A stretch of DNA of 42,522 nt, taken from Desulfohalobiaceae bacterium. GTDB lineage: Bacteria > Desulfobacterota > Desulfovibrionia > Desulfovibrionales > Desulfothermaceae. A program made the position numbers and the translations under genes. The stretch covers positions 1 to 42,522 of the forward strand of contig JAIPEP010000006.1 of assembly GCA_021737085.1 (NCBI GenBank), given 5' to 3'. How positions within the stretch are numbered: position 1 is the stretch's first letter; each line of letters opens with the position of its first letter. Positions 34,615 through 42,522 of the stretch are shown one piece after another. The notes under the pieces were generated by a model, which saw only the letters and a list, made by a program, of their open reading frames with translations, did not search any database and had not been told where the DNA came from.

Positions 34615-37245
34615 ATGCCCCACAACTCCCACGGCGGAAATATCCATAGCCTGCACAAGTGGTGCGGTCAACCCGACCAGCCCATCCTGGACTTCTCCGC
34701 AAACATCAACCCGCTGGGGCCTCCCCCCTGGCTCAGGCAGTGCCTCTGGGACAGCACGGAACAGATTTTGCATTATCCCGAGCCCGAGGCCGCGCCGGTC
34801 CTGGACTCGGCAGCGGCAACCTACGGCGTTGCCAGGGAGAACATCCTTGCGGGAAACGGCAGCACCGAGATCCTCTACCTCCTGCCCCGCATTCTGGACT
34901 ATGACCGCGCCCTGATCCCTGTTCCATCCTATGTGGACTACGAAACGGTCTCCCGGCTCTGTGGCCTCACCGTGGAGCGCCTCTTCCTGGACCCCGGGGA
35001 GGACTTCCGCCTGGAACCTTCACTCCTGCAGGAGCGCCTGGACCGGCCCGCGCTGGTCTTTCTGGGCCGGCCCAACAACCCCACGGGCCTCACCTTTTCC
35101 GCGAGGCAGCTGCGGGACCTGGCCCGCGATAATCCCCGCTCCTTCTTCGCCGTGGACGAGGCCTTCGCCGACTTCGTTCCCGGCCTGGACCGCCTCTACC
35201 GGGACATACCCTCCAATGTCCTCGTCCTGCTTTCCCTGACCAAGTTCTACGCCCTGCCCGGCCTGCGCTCCGGCCTGGCCATCGGCTCCAGGGATGTCAT
35301 CACGGAACTGGCCCGCCACTTGCCGCCATGGTCTGTGAACGCCCTGGCCCAGGCGGTCAGCTCCAGGGCCCTGCGGGACCGGGAATACGCCGAAGCGACC
35401 CGGGAGCGCGTCCCCCGCCTGCGGCGCGAGCTCGCGGACAACCTCCAGCGTCTGCCCGGCGTTCGCGTCTTCCCCGGAGAGGCCAACTATCTCCTCTGCC
35501 GCCTGGAGGGCTCCCATCCGGACGCCTTCGCCCTGCAAAAGGAGCTCTTGGCCCAAAACATCGCCGTGCGGACCTGCGCGGACTACCCCGGCCTGGACGA
35601 GTCCTACTTCCGGGTGGCGGTCCGGCCCGAACCGGAAAACGACGAGCTCCTGCGAGCCCTGAGGGAGGTATTGATCACGGGCACAGCCGGCACACGGCCC
35701 GGTAGCGCAGCACAGCGGGGACCCGGCCGCAGCCCGGTAAAGACCCCCGCTTTGATGTTCCAGGGCACCTCCTCCAATGCGGGCAAGAGCGTCCTCGCCG
35801 CGGCACTGTGCCGCATCCTCTTCCAGGACGGCTATCGAGTGGCCCCGTTCAAGGCCCAGAACATGTCCCTGAATTCCTTCGTGACCCTGGACGGCGGAGA
35901 AATGGGGCGGGCCCAGGTCCTGCAGGCCCAGGCCTGCAAGCTGGAGCCCAGCGTCCTGATGAACCCCGTCCTGCTCAAGCCCAGCACGGACACGGGCTCG
36001 CAGGTCATCGTCCACGGCAGACCCGTACGCAACATGGAGGTGCAGGCCTACATCCAGTACAAGCAGGAGGCGGGGAAACGGGCCAGGGAGGCCTACGACA
36101 CCCTTGCCGCGGAGAGCGACGTGATCGTCCTGGAGGGCGCGGGATCCCCCGCGGAGATCAACCTCAAGGCCCACGACCTGACCAACATGGCCATGGCCGG
36201 CTACAGCCGGGCCAATGTCTTTCTTGTGGGGGACATCGACCGCGGCGGGGTCTTCGCCTCCTTCGTGGGGACCATGTCCCTGCTGGATAAATGGGAGCGG
36301 GATCTCACCGCGGGCTTCGTGATCAATCGCTTCCGGGGCAAGGAGAGCCTCCTGGCTCCGGCCATCGAGGAGACGGAGCGCGTCACCGGCAAGCCCGTCC
36401 TGGGCACGATTCCCTATATCTCCGACCTGGGCCTTCCCGAGGAGGACTCGGTCTCCTTCAAGGCGGACCGAGGGGACCGTTCCGGCGAGGACGATGCCGC
36501 CGTCGTGCTGGGCTGCCTGGACCTGCCCCACATCTCCAATTTCACCGACATCGATCCCCTTCTGCAGGAACCCGACGTTGCGGTGCGCATTGTCCGCAGC
36601 ACCCGCGACCTGGACCCGCCCCCGGACGGCCTGGTCATTCCCGGAAGCAAGAACGTCATGGCCGACATGGCCCGGATGGAGGACTCCGGCCTGGGCCGGG
36701 CCATCCGCGAGCTGGTCCAGCGGGAGCGCACCGTTCTTGTGGGCATATGCGGCGGCTTCCAGATGCTGGGGCACAGCGTGGCCGATCCCTGGGGGCTGGA
36801 GTCACCGGACAGGGAAACGCTCTCCGGCCTGGGCCTGCTCCCCCTGGTCACGGAAATGAGCCGGACCAAAACCCTGAGCCAGTGCCGCGCCCGGCACTTG
36901 ACCTCGGACCACGAACTCAAAGGTTACGAGATCCACCACGGCCGCACGCATATCGTCGGGGATGACGTGGTCCCGGCGGTACGCTCCGAATCCGGGGAGA
37001 TCATCGGGTACGCCGATCCCGGGGGCAGGGTCTGGGGGACCTATCTGCACGGGGTCTTCGACGCGGACGACTTCCGGCGCTGGTTCATTGACGGCCTCCG
37101 CCGAGAAAAAGGTCTGGAGCCTCTGGGGCGTCCGCAGACCCGCTACCAGCTGGAGGACGCCCTGGACGCCCTCGCGGATGTGGTGCGAGACAGCCTGGAC
37201 ATGCGGGCCATCTACGCCATGCTGGAGCGCGGCTCGGACTCCTGA
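34615..37245 (+). CDS. cobD-cobQ: CobD-CobQ fusion: threonine-phosphate decarboxylase plus cobyric acid synthase
   Basis: Two cobalamin enzymes in one 876-residue chain. Residues 1-352 are a PLP aminotransferase-fold L-threonine-O-3-phosphate decarboxylase: HGGNI near the start, GNGSTE (80-85), FLGRPNNPTG, VDEAFADF, and PLP Lys210 in SLTKFYALPGLR. A Gly/Pro/Arg-rich linker (about 353-378) leads to cobyric acid synthase, which amidates adenosylcobyrinate diamide: P-loop GTSSNAGKS (384-392), DIDRGGVFAS, and glutaminase Cys712 (CGGFQML) with a late LHGVFD histidine. ATG 34615 fits the family start, but its ribosome site is weak; ATG 34540 would add 25 residues and has none. cbiA lies nearby on the other strand. 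Confidence 0.92.
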   Translation: MPHNSHGGNIHSLHKWCGQPDQPILDFSANINPLGPPPWLRQCLWDSTEQILHYPEPEAAPVLDSAAATYGVARENILAGNGSTEILYLLPRILDYDRALIPVPSYVDYETVSRLCGLTVERLFLDPGEDFRLEPSLLQERLDRPALVFLGRPNNPTGLTFSARQLRDLARDNPRSFFAVDEAFADFVPGLDRLYRDIPSNVLVLLSLTKFYALPGLRSGLAIGSRDVITELARHLPPWSVNALAQAVSSRALRDREYAEATRERVPRLRRELADNLQRLPGVRVFPGEANYLLCRLEGSHPDAFALQKELLAQNIAVRTCADYPGLDESYFRVAVRPEPENDELLRALREVLITGTAGTRPGSAAQRGPGRSPVKTPALMFQGTSSNAGKSVLAAALCRILFQDGYRVAPFKAQNMSLNSFVTLDGGEMGRAQVLQAQACKLEPSVLMNPVLLKPSTDTGSQVIVHGRPVRNMEVQAYIQYKQEAGKRAREAYDTLAAESDVIVLEGAGSPAEINLKAHDLTNMAMAGYSRANVFLVGDIDRGGVFASFVGTMSLLDKWERDLTAGFVINRFRGKESLLAPAIEETERVTGKPVLGTIPYISDLGLPEEDSVSFKADRGDRSGEDDAAVVLGCLDLPHISNFTDIDPLLQEPDVAVRIVRSTRDLDPPPDGLVIPGSKNVMADMARMEDSGLGRAIRELVQRERTVLVGICGGFQMLGHSVADPWGLESPDRETLSGLGLLPLVTEMSRTKTLSQCRARHLTSDHELKGYEIHHGRTHIVGDDVVPAVRSESGEIIGYADPGGRVWGTYLHGVFDADDFRRWFIDGLRREKGLEPLGRPQTRYQLEDALDALADVVRDSLDMRAIYAMLERGSDS

Positions 37246-38480
37246 GCCCCCTCCATTTCCGCCGCTAGCTCGCTAAGGCTCTGCTTCGCATGCTCCGGAT
37301 CGCGCAGGACGCGGTCTATGGGCTCGGGCCCCGGATCGAACTGGAAGGCGTTCTTCTCGGAGTGGGAGCGGAACCAGTCCAGAAAGGCGGCACAGGAAGT
37401 GCTTTCCGGAGATATGGCCGGGACGTAGCCCTGCCTCCCCTCCTCCTCGGTCCGGCTCACAGCGCCCATATCCGCCAGCGCACCCAGGATCTGGTTCACC
37501 GGCTTGAGGGGGATGTCCAGCCTCAGGGCCAGCTCCGAGGGCCGAACCGGCCCCCGCCCCGAGACGAAGCTCCCGCTGAGCAGGGCCATGAGGGCCATGG
37601 CCAGCCGTTCCTTGCTGCTGATGTTGAAGCGGCCCAGTGAGGAATGGGCCAGGCCGTACTTGCGCTGCTCCAGACAAAAGCTTATCTCCGCCCCCAAAAG
37701 CACCACGATCCAGCTCAGATAGAGCCAGATCAAAAACAACGGGAGCTGGGCAAAGCTCCCGTAGATGGCGTTGTATTTGCTAACCCCGATCTGGTAGTTC
37801 AGGAAAACGGACTGCAAAATCTGCCACAGGAGCCCGGCGGACACACCTCCCAGCAGGCAGCTTCGTGTGTCCGTCTGGGTGTTGGGTACCACCTTGTACA
37901 GGAAAAAGAGCGCGAAACAGACCAGGGCATAGGGCATGAGCTTGAGGGCGACAATATAGGCGTAGTTGATCACGGAGAGGGATAGCAGCCACTGCATGAG
38001 CTCCAGGCTCTCCAGGGAGGCGCTGAAGCTGATGGCCACCACGATGAGCAGAGGCGTCACCAGCGTCACCGAGAGATAGTCCGCGAACATCCGGGAGGGC
38101 TTCCGCTGGCTCTCCACCCCCCAGACGGAGTTGAAGCTCCGCTCCACGGCGCTCAGCATGGTAAAGACCGTGACCAAGAGGATAACGACTCCGACCACTC
38201 CCAAGGTGCTCACGTTGGTCTGGTTGATATAGTCCACGATGTACTCGACAATTGTTTCCTTGCCTGCGCTGATATTGAACAGGAAGTCGCGCATGTACTG
38301 GCTGTTCTGAAAGCCGAAACCCTTCAGAATGGAAAAGGCCACAGCCAGGAGGGGAACGATGGACAGCGAGGTGGCGTAGGTCAGGGCCGCGGCCCGCAAG
38401 AGACACTGATCCGCTTGGAAGGAACTATAGATAAAGCGCGCTCCGTGGAGCAACTTGCGGCCAGTAGCGACGTAGGACAC
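37212..38480 (-). CDS. YihY/BrkB-family inner-membrane protein with a C-terminal winged-helix-like domain
   Basis: A 422-residue protein with six or so transmembrane segments in residues 20-275 (AAALTYATSLSIVPLLAVAF, VVGVVILLVTVFTML, YGSFAQLPLFLIWLYLSWIVVLLGAEI), the pattern of the YihY family once misnamed RNase BN. The last 140 residues (LRLDIPLKPVNQILGALADMGAV) look like a winged helix, seen in longer family members. The function is unknown. GTG 38480 has AGGAGA five bases before it; an earlier frame start lacks one. Its 3' end overlaps the convergent cobD-cobQ stop by 34 bases. Confidence 0.88.
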   Translation of the reverse strand: MSYVATGRKLLHGARFIYSSFQADQCLLRAAALTYATSLSIVPLLAVAFSILKGFGFQNSQYMRDFLFNISAGKETIVEYIVDYINQTNVSTLGVVGVVILLVTVFTMLSAVERSFNSVWGVESQRKPSRMFADYLSVTLVTPLLIVVAISFSASLESLELMQWLLSLSVINYAYIVALKLMPYALVCFALFFLYKVVPNTQTDTRSCLLGGVSAGLLWQILQSVFLNYQIGVSKYNAIYGSFAQLPLFLIWLYLSWIVVLLGAEISFCLEQRKYGLAHSSLGRFNISSKERLAMALMALLSGSFVSGRGPVRPSELALRLDIPLKPVNQILGALADMGAVSRTEEEGRQGYVPAISPESTSCAAFLDWFRSHSEKNAFQFDPGPEPIDRVLRDPEHAKQSLSELAAEMEGAQESEPRSSMA

Positions 38481-38548
38481 TGGACTCTCCTTTCTTGCTC
38501 TGCCGTCTCCCCCCACTCAGCCTTCTATACGAGGGGAGCCTATTTTCA

Positions 38549-38577
38549 ACAATCTCTTTGCCTTGCTTTCCTGTCAA
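38549..38577 (-). promoter_or_regulatory. candidate promoter of the YihY-family gene
   Basis: On the minus strand, TTGACA (38577-38572), 17 bases, then GATTGT (38554-38549). The -35 is perfect and the -10 is weak. It lies about 70 bases before the GTG start in the divergent gap. Confidence 0.45.
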
Positions 38578-38653
38578 GGGATACGAGGAGGGAAACCTGT
38601 GCTTCAAGACGCTAGCAACAGTGAAGAACCCTTTCCTCTGCAGGATCCCTGTA

Positions 38654-38683
38654 TTGACACGACGAGCCGCTATCACCTACTTT
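38654..38683 (+). promoter_or_regulatory. candidate promoter of the UbiB-family gene
   Basis: TTGACA (38654-38659), 18 bases, then TACTTT (38678-38683), about 115 bases before the UbiB-family start, in the 316-base gap between divergent genes. Apart from these two candidate promoters the gap shows nothing. Confidence 0.4.
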
Positions 38684-38796
38684 CTCTACTATCTGAATAA
38701 CCGATCAGGGCCACTTAGCTCCGCGTTCGGTCCTTTTGCCGCCCAGTAGATCGGAATCCGGCCTGTACCGGAGAAACTCATTCACCGAGGTCCCGC

Positions 38797-40455
38797 GTGG
38801 ATATACACACCCTTTCCCGACTCAACCGCTTCCGGGCCATCGTGGTCACCCTGATCAAGTACGGCTTCGGGGACATCATCGCCAGGCTGGATCTGCCGGA
38901 AAAGCTGGGCCCCTTTTATCCCAGGAAGCAACCCAAGGAGGGGACCGGAACCTATACCAGAATCCGGCTCGCTCTGCAGGAGCTCGGCCCCACCTTTATC
39001 AAGCTGGGTCAGCTGCTCAGCCTGCGCACGGACCTGATACCCTCGGAAATGACTGAGGAGCTAAGCAAGTTGCAGGACGAGGTCCCGGCGGAACAGTTCT
39101 CGGAAATCAGCAAACAGATCGAGCGCGCCCTGGGACGACAGCTGAGCGAGGTGTTTAGCGAATTCGAGGAAAAGCCCATGGCAGCCGCCTCTCTGGCCCA
39201 GGTTCATGGCGCCGTCCTGCGCGACAGCGGCGAGTTGGTGGCGATCAAGGTGCAGCGTCCGGGAATCAGACAGATGATCCGCAACGACCTGCGGATCATG
39301 GAGAGCCTGGCCCAGAGGGCCCACGAGCGGGTGGAGTCCCTGCAGCTCTACAACCTGCCCCGCGTGGTGGAAGAGATCAAGCGGCTCTTGACCCAGGAGC
39401 TGGACTTCCGGCGCGAGGGCCGCAACATCCGGCTGGCCCGGAGCAATTTTGCGGGCGACACCGCACTGTATCTACCCCGAGTCCACAGCGATATCAGCAC
39501 CACCCGGATGCTGGTCTTGGAAAGGATCCAGGGAACCAAGCTCCGCGACGCCCTCACCAGTTGGCCCCTGGAGGTACGCCGGGATCTGGCCCGAAAGTGG
39601 CTTCGGGCGACCCTGAAGCAGATCCTGGAGGACGGGTTCTTCCACGCTGACCCCCATCCGGGCAACTTCTTCATCCTCTCCAAAGGGAAGTACAGCCTCT
39701 TGGACTGGGGCATGGTGGGACGTCTCACCCCGGAGACCCGCATCAAGCTCGTGGATCTGCTGGGAGGGGTGGTGCTCAAGGACAGCCAGCTGGTGCTGGA
39801 TCTATTGCTGGAGTTCACGGAGTACAGATCTGATATCGACATGGACGGTCTGCATCGCGAGCTCATGGACATCCTGGACGACTACCATTCGGTTCCCCTG
39901 AAAGAGATCAACATGGGCCGGCTCCTGACGGCGCTCACAGAGATGCTACGCAATCACCAGATGCAGCTGACCATGGACCTCTCCGTAATGATCAAGGCCA
40001 TCGTAACCAGCGAGGGCTCGGCCAGGATGCTCGACCCCGATCTGAACGTGATCAGCGAGGCCGCTCCCTACATCCGGCGTCTCGCCAGGCAGAAGTATTC
40101 CCCGCAGATGATCCTGCGCACAGTCCGGAGCAGCTTCCGTAATCTGTGGCGCATGCAGCAGAGCCTGCCAGTCCAGATCAACCACATCATGGACAAGCTC
40201 CAGCGGGACGAGCTCACCATCGGCTTCGAGCACAAGCGATTGGAAGGCTTGCGCCGCACCCTGAATCAGGTGGCCAACCGTCTAACCCTGGCCCTGGTGA
40301 CCGCCTCCATGATCATCGGCTCCTCCATGATCATCACCACCGGAGTCAAGCCCTTGCTTTTCGGCTACCCCGCTTTGGGGCTGGTGGGTTATCTGCTCTC
40401 CGGGCTCTTCGGGTGTTGGCTCATCGTGGACATTCTTCGCAAGCGAAAATTCTAG
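38797..40455 (+). CDS. ubiB: UbiB/ABC1-family atypical kinase
   Basis: UbiB-family proteins are membrane-linked atypical kinases or ATPases supporting quinone (ubiquinone or menaquinone) synthesis. The 552-residue protein has KxGQ-type LGPTFIKLGQLLSLRTDLIP, the Ala-rich loop MAAASLAQVHGA with AIKVQRPG (VAIK lysine), HADPHPGNFF and LLDWGMVGRL, and two C-terminal transmembrane segments (ALVTASMIIGSSMIIT and LGLVGYLLSGLFGCWLIVDI). GTG 38797 has CGAGG about seven bases upstream. An HD-domain gene follows by 18 bases and may share the transcript. Confidence 0.92.
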   Translation: MDIHTLSRLNRFRAIVVTLIKYGFGDIIARLDLPEKLGPFYPRKQPKEGTGTYTRIRLALQELGPTFIKLGQLLSLRTDLIPSEMTEELSKLQDEVPAEQFSEISKQIERALGRQLSEVFSEFEEKPMAAASLAQVHGAVLRDSGELVAIKVQRPGIRQMIRNDLRIMESLAQRAHERVESLQLYNLPRVVEEIKRLLTQELDFRREGRNIRLARSNFAGDTALYLPRVHSDISTTRMLVLERIQGTKLRDALTSWPLEVRRDLARKWLRATLKQILEDGFFHADPHPGNFFILSKGKYSLLDWGMVGRLTPETRIKLVDLLGGVVLKDSQLVLDLLLEFTEYRSDIDMDGLHRELMDILDDYHSVPLKEINMGRLLTALTEMLRNHQMQLTMDLSVMIKAIVTSEGSARMLDPDLNVISEAAPYIRRLARQKYSPQMILRTVRSSFRNLWRMQQSLPVQINHIMDKLQRDELTIGFEHKRLEGLRRTLNQVANRLTLALVTASMIIGSSMIITTGVKPLLFGYPALGLVGYLLSGLFGCWLIVDILRKRKF

Positions 40456-40473
40456 CTCAATTCGGAGGGATAT

Positions 40474-41055
40474 ATGCTGGACCGTGAAGAAGCCGTAAGC
40501 CTACTACACAAGAAAGGACTCGAGGAAAACCTCATCGCGCATTGCCTCCAGACCGAGGCTGTGCTCCGGCACCTGGCTGAACGCCTCGGACGCGACCCCC
40601 TGCTCTGGGGAGTTACCGGCCTCCTGCACGACCTGGATTACCCTCACACCAAGGACGATCCCTCGCGCCACGGACTCGTGACCGCTCAGGAACTCGCGGA
40701 TGCGCTCCCCGAAGAGGCCTTGCAGGCCATCCGGGCACACAACAGCGAGGAAAACGGCACTATGCCGGAGAATGAATTCGACTACGCCCTTCGCTGCGGG
40801 GAATCCGTGACCGGGCTCATCAGCGCCAACGCCCTGGTTCGGCCCCAGGGGATGGAGGGAATGAAACCCTCGAGTCTAAAAAAGAAGATGAAGGACAAGA
40901 GCTTCGCCGCAAACGTCAGCCGGGAGAGGATTCGGGAGTGCGAGAAGCTGGGATTGGAGCTGGACGAGTTTCTGCGTATCGGGATCGAGGCCCTCGCCGC
41001 CATAGCGGATCAGCCGGAAGCCGGGATAGGGGCCGGCAAGGAGGGTTCCGGCTAG
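40474..41055 (+). CDS. HD-domain (HDIG-type) phosphohydrolase-like protein
   Basis: A 193-residue HD-fold protein: His23 (IAHC), the HD pair at 52-53 (LLHDLDYPH), and further His/Asp candidates (SRHGLVTAQEL; AIRAHNSEENG). Such small HD proteins are usually metal-dependent phosphohydrolases with unknown substrates. GGAGG lies six bases before the ATG. It follows ubiB by 18 bases, so co-transcription is likely, though no shared function is evident. Confidence 0.85.
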   Translation: MLDREEAVSLLHKKGLEENLIAHCLQTEAVLRHLAERLGRDPLLWGVTGLLHDLDYPHTKDDPSRHGLVTAQELADALPEEALQAIRAHNSEENGTMPENEFDYALRCGESVTGLISANALVRPQGMEGMKPSSLKKKMKDKSFAANVSRERIRECEKLGLELDEFLRIGIEALAAIADQPEAGIGAGKEGSG

Positions 41056-41068
41056 TCTTTTGTAACGC

Positions 41069-41130
41069 GGTAGCGGCCGTTTTGCTGGGCGCGCACGCCT
41101 GAGGCCTCACCCCTTCAGCCGGCCGCTACC
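41069..41130. repeat. 11-bp inverted repeat between convergent gene ends
   Basis: Arms GGTAGCGGCCG (41069-41079) and its complement (41120-41130) flank a 40-base loop. The right arm lies inside the last codons of cbiA. There is no T run, so the terminator role is uncertain. Confidence 0.45.
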
Positions 41131-42522
41131 TGCGGACACGCCGGCTCGCCTCTGTCCAGGGCATGCTTGTACGTCCTCGCCGCCCTGACGAAATTTTCCG
41201 CCCAGTCCGGCACGCTAAGCGCATGGATGTGGTTGTAGCAGGCGAGAGTGTTCTTATACAGTAGCCCGTCCCTACCTCCACCTAAGCCGGTCCCCCGGTT
41301 CATCTCCAGACAAGAGGGCACATCTTCGCCCTCGCGGGGATAGCAGCGGGAATAGTGGAACTCGTGGCCGATAAACTCCTCCCCCACGGAAAAGAAGGGA
41401 TTGGAGCGCCGCACTGTGCAGCGGGTGTAGCCGTGTCCCTGGGGTTTTGCGGAAAGCCCGGTCTGTAGTGGGAAGAGATCCACCATGTTATAGACTGTCT
41501 CTGCATCCGTGGTCAGGCTGGAGCACAAGTACATCAGCCCGCCGCACTCGGCATAAACGGGAAGGCCCTTCTCTGCCAGGGTTCGCACGAGCTTTTTGGT
41601 TGCAGTGTTCGCAGCGAGCCACTCCGCCTGCATCTCAGGGAATCCGCCTCCCAGGTAGAGCCCATGGATTTCCGGCCATTTCTCGCCGGGATCGAGCAGG
41701 CTCACCTCCGCAAGCTCCGCTCCGGCCCGCTCCAGGGCCTGGAGGTTCTCCGGATAGTAGAACCACAGGGAAGCGTCCTTTACCACGCCGATCCGGACGA
41801 CTCGATCCACGCTCTGCACCTCGGGCCACAGGGCAATATCCGGAGTTTCGAGCTCCGGGGCCCGACCCGCCATGCGGAGAATCCCTTCCACATCCACCCA
41901 GTCCGCCAGAATGCGAGCGCTCTCCTCGATGGCCTCCTCAGCATTATATTCCCGATCCGATACCAGGCCCATATGGCGTTCCGGGATCAAGGTATCGTCC
42001 AGCTTGGGCAGAGCCCCCAGCACAGGGACATCCGTATACTCCTCCATGCATTTGCGCAGGATATTCCTGTGCCTCGCTCCAGCGGTGCGATTGAGGATCA
42101 CCCCGCCCAGGACCAAGCCCTTCTCGAACCCGGAGCAGCCCTGAACGATGGGGGCTATGGTACGGGTCATCTTGGAGCAGTCCAGGATAAGCAGGACGGG
42201 ACATTGCAAGAGGCGGGCGAGATGGGAGGTGGAACAGGAGCCGTTGGTGTCCTTACCGTCGAACAGGCCGCGATTGCCTTCCAGGAGGGCAACATCGCAA
42301 CCGTCGGCCTGTTCGGCGAAAAGGCGGGCCAACACCTGGTCCTGCATAAAAAAAGGATCCAGATTCGTGGCTGTTTGGCCTGCGGCTCGTCCCAGCCAGA
42401 CAGCGTCGATATAATCCGGACCCTTCTTAAAGGGCTTGACCCAAAGACCGTTTCGCAGCCAATGTCTGGCCAGGCCCAGAGAAAGGATAGTTTTTCCCGC
42501 CCCTCCGCTCAATGCGGAGACG
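41115..42522 (-). CDS. cbiA: cobyrinate a,c-diamide synthase, N-terminus cut by the window edge
   Basis: CbiA (CobB) amidates the a and c side chains of cobyrinate with glutamine and ATP. About 469 residues are visible. The window begins inside the Walker A loop: the frame stays open to the last base and reads V-S-A-L-S-G-G-A-G-K-T, so the true start is to the right and any start placed at 42512 is an artefact. Other motifs: FKKGPDYID, LLEGNRGLFDG, LGGGFPEMQ, glutaminase Cys in YAECGGLMYL, and GHEFHYSR. It serves the pathway with the nearby CobD-CobQ fusion but is on the opposite strand. Confidence 0.92.
   Translation of the reverse strand, partial: VSALSGGAGKTILSLGLARHWLRNGLWVKPFKKGPDYIDAVWLGRAAGQTATNLDPFFMQDQVLARLFAEQADGCDVALLEGNRGLFDGKDTNGSCSTSHLARLLQCPVLLILDCSKMTRTIAPIVQGCSGFEKGLVLGGVILNRTAGARHRNILRKCMEEYTDVPVLGALPKLDDTLIPERHMGLVSDREYNAEEAIEESARILADWVDVEGILRMAGRAPELETPDIALWPEVQSVDRVVRIGVVKDASLWFYYPENLQALERAGAELAEVSLLDPGEKWPEIHGLYLGGGFPEMQAEWLAANTATKKLVRTLAEKGLPVYAECGGLMYLCSSLTTDAETVYNMVDLFPLQTGLSAKPQGHGYTRCTVRRSNPFFSVGEEFIGHEFHYSRCYPREGEDVPSCLEMNRGTGLGGGRDGLLYKNTLACYNHIHALSVPDWAENFVRAARTYKHALDRGEPACPQVAAG

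Noticed and set aside
35020-36774. 584-codon open frame on the minus strand
   Set aside because: Antisense to cobD-cobQ, which has intact active-site motifs in the other frame.

Overview
The window looks like chromosomal DNA of a bacterium of the Desulfobacterota/Deltaproteobacteria, most likely near the Desulfovibrionales. This rests on recalled gene orders (rplU-rpmA-obgE-proB and carB-purF) and on anaerobic features: a benzoyl-CoA lower pathway, a PurF with Fe-S cysteines, and tandem FeoA. No species is claimed. Most of the window is G+C-rich housekeeping DNA. The stretch from about 3.6 to 12.1 kb is visibly richer in A+T and carries a catabolic operon, which suggests acquisition into a housekeeping neighbourhood.

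Left part (1-3.6 kb, all minus strand): the first 74 bases of a 16S rRNA gene run off the left edge. Upstream of it are three tandem sigma70-type promoters and a boxA-like element. Then come proB and obgE (overlapping by one base), a strong terminator, and rpmA-rplU behind a near-consensus promoter.

Catabolic segment (3.7-11.2 kb, minus strand): the order is a thiolase, a DUF35 zinc-ribbon/OB partner, 6-hydroxycyclohex-1-ene-1-carbonyl-CoA dehydrogenase, the ring-opening hydrolase BamA/Oah, an SDR dehydrogenase, a dienoyl-CoA hydratase (BamR/Dch), and an adenine-deaminase-family amidohydrolase. The first six could together take cyclohexadiene-carbonyl-CoA through ring opening to 3-hydroxypimelyl-CoA, 3-oxopimelyl-CoA, and glutaryl-CoA plus acetyl-CoA. 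The last two steps, by the SDR and a two-subunit BbsAB-like thiolase, are inference. No benzoyl-CoA reductase or ligase lies in the window. A roughly 900-base region upstream of the operon holds several hairpins and no gene I can recognise.

Middle part (12-32 kb): minus-strand genes encode a DUF945 protein, PBP1A, arabinose-5-phosphate isomerase, PurF and CarB. A divergent plus-strand set has two small FeoA proteins (no FeoB) and the RNA ligase RtcB. Then come minus-strand MetG and RicT (PSP1 family), and the recA-alaS pair, whose leader contains a terminator-like structure.

Right part (32-42.5 kb): a PP-loop/NFACT-type tRNA thiolation protein, a VKOR-thioredoxin fusion, a CobD-CobQ fusion for cobalamin synthesis, a YihY-type membrane protein, a UbiB-family kinase, an HD-domain protein, and the 3' part of cobyrinate a,c-diamide synthase (CbiA/CobB) running off the right edge.

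Non-coding features are unusually rich: two copies of a roughly 100-bp dispersed repeat, each carrying a possible Cys-rich micro-ORF; degenerate 7- and 8-base tandem repeats in two intergenic regions; a 123-nt imperfect palindrome after metG; and two hairpin elements sharing one arm motif. No CRISPR array, tRNA, transposase, integrase or prophage gene was seen.
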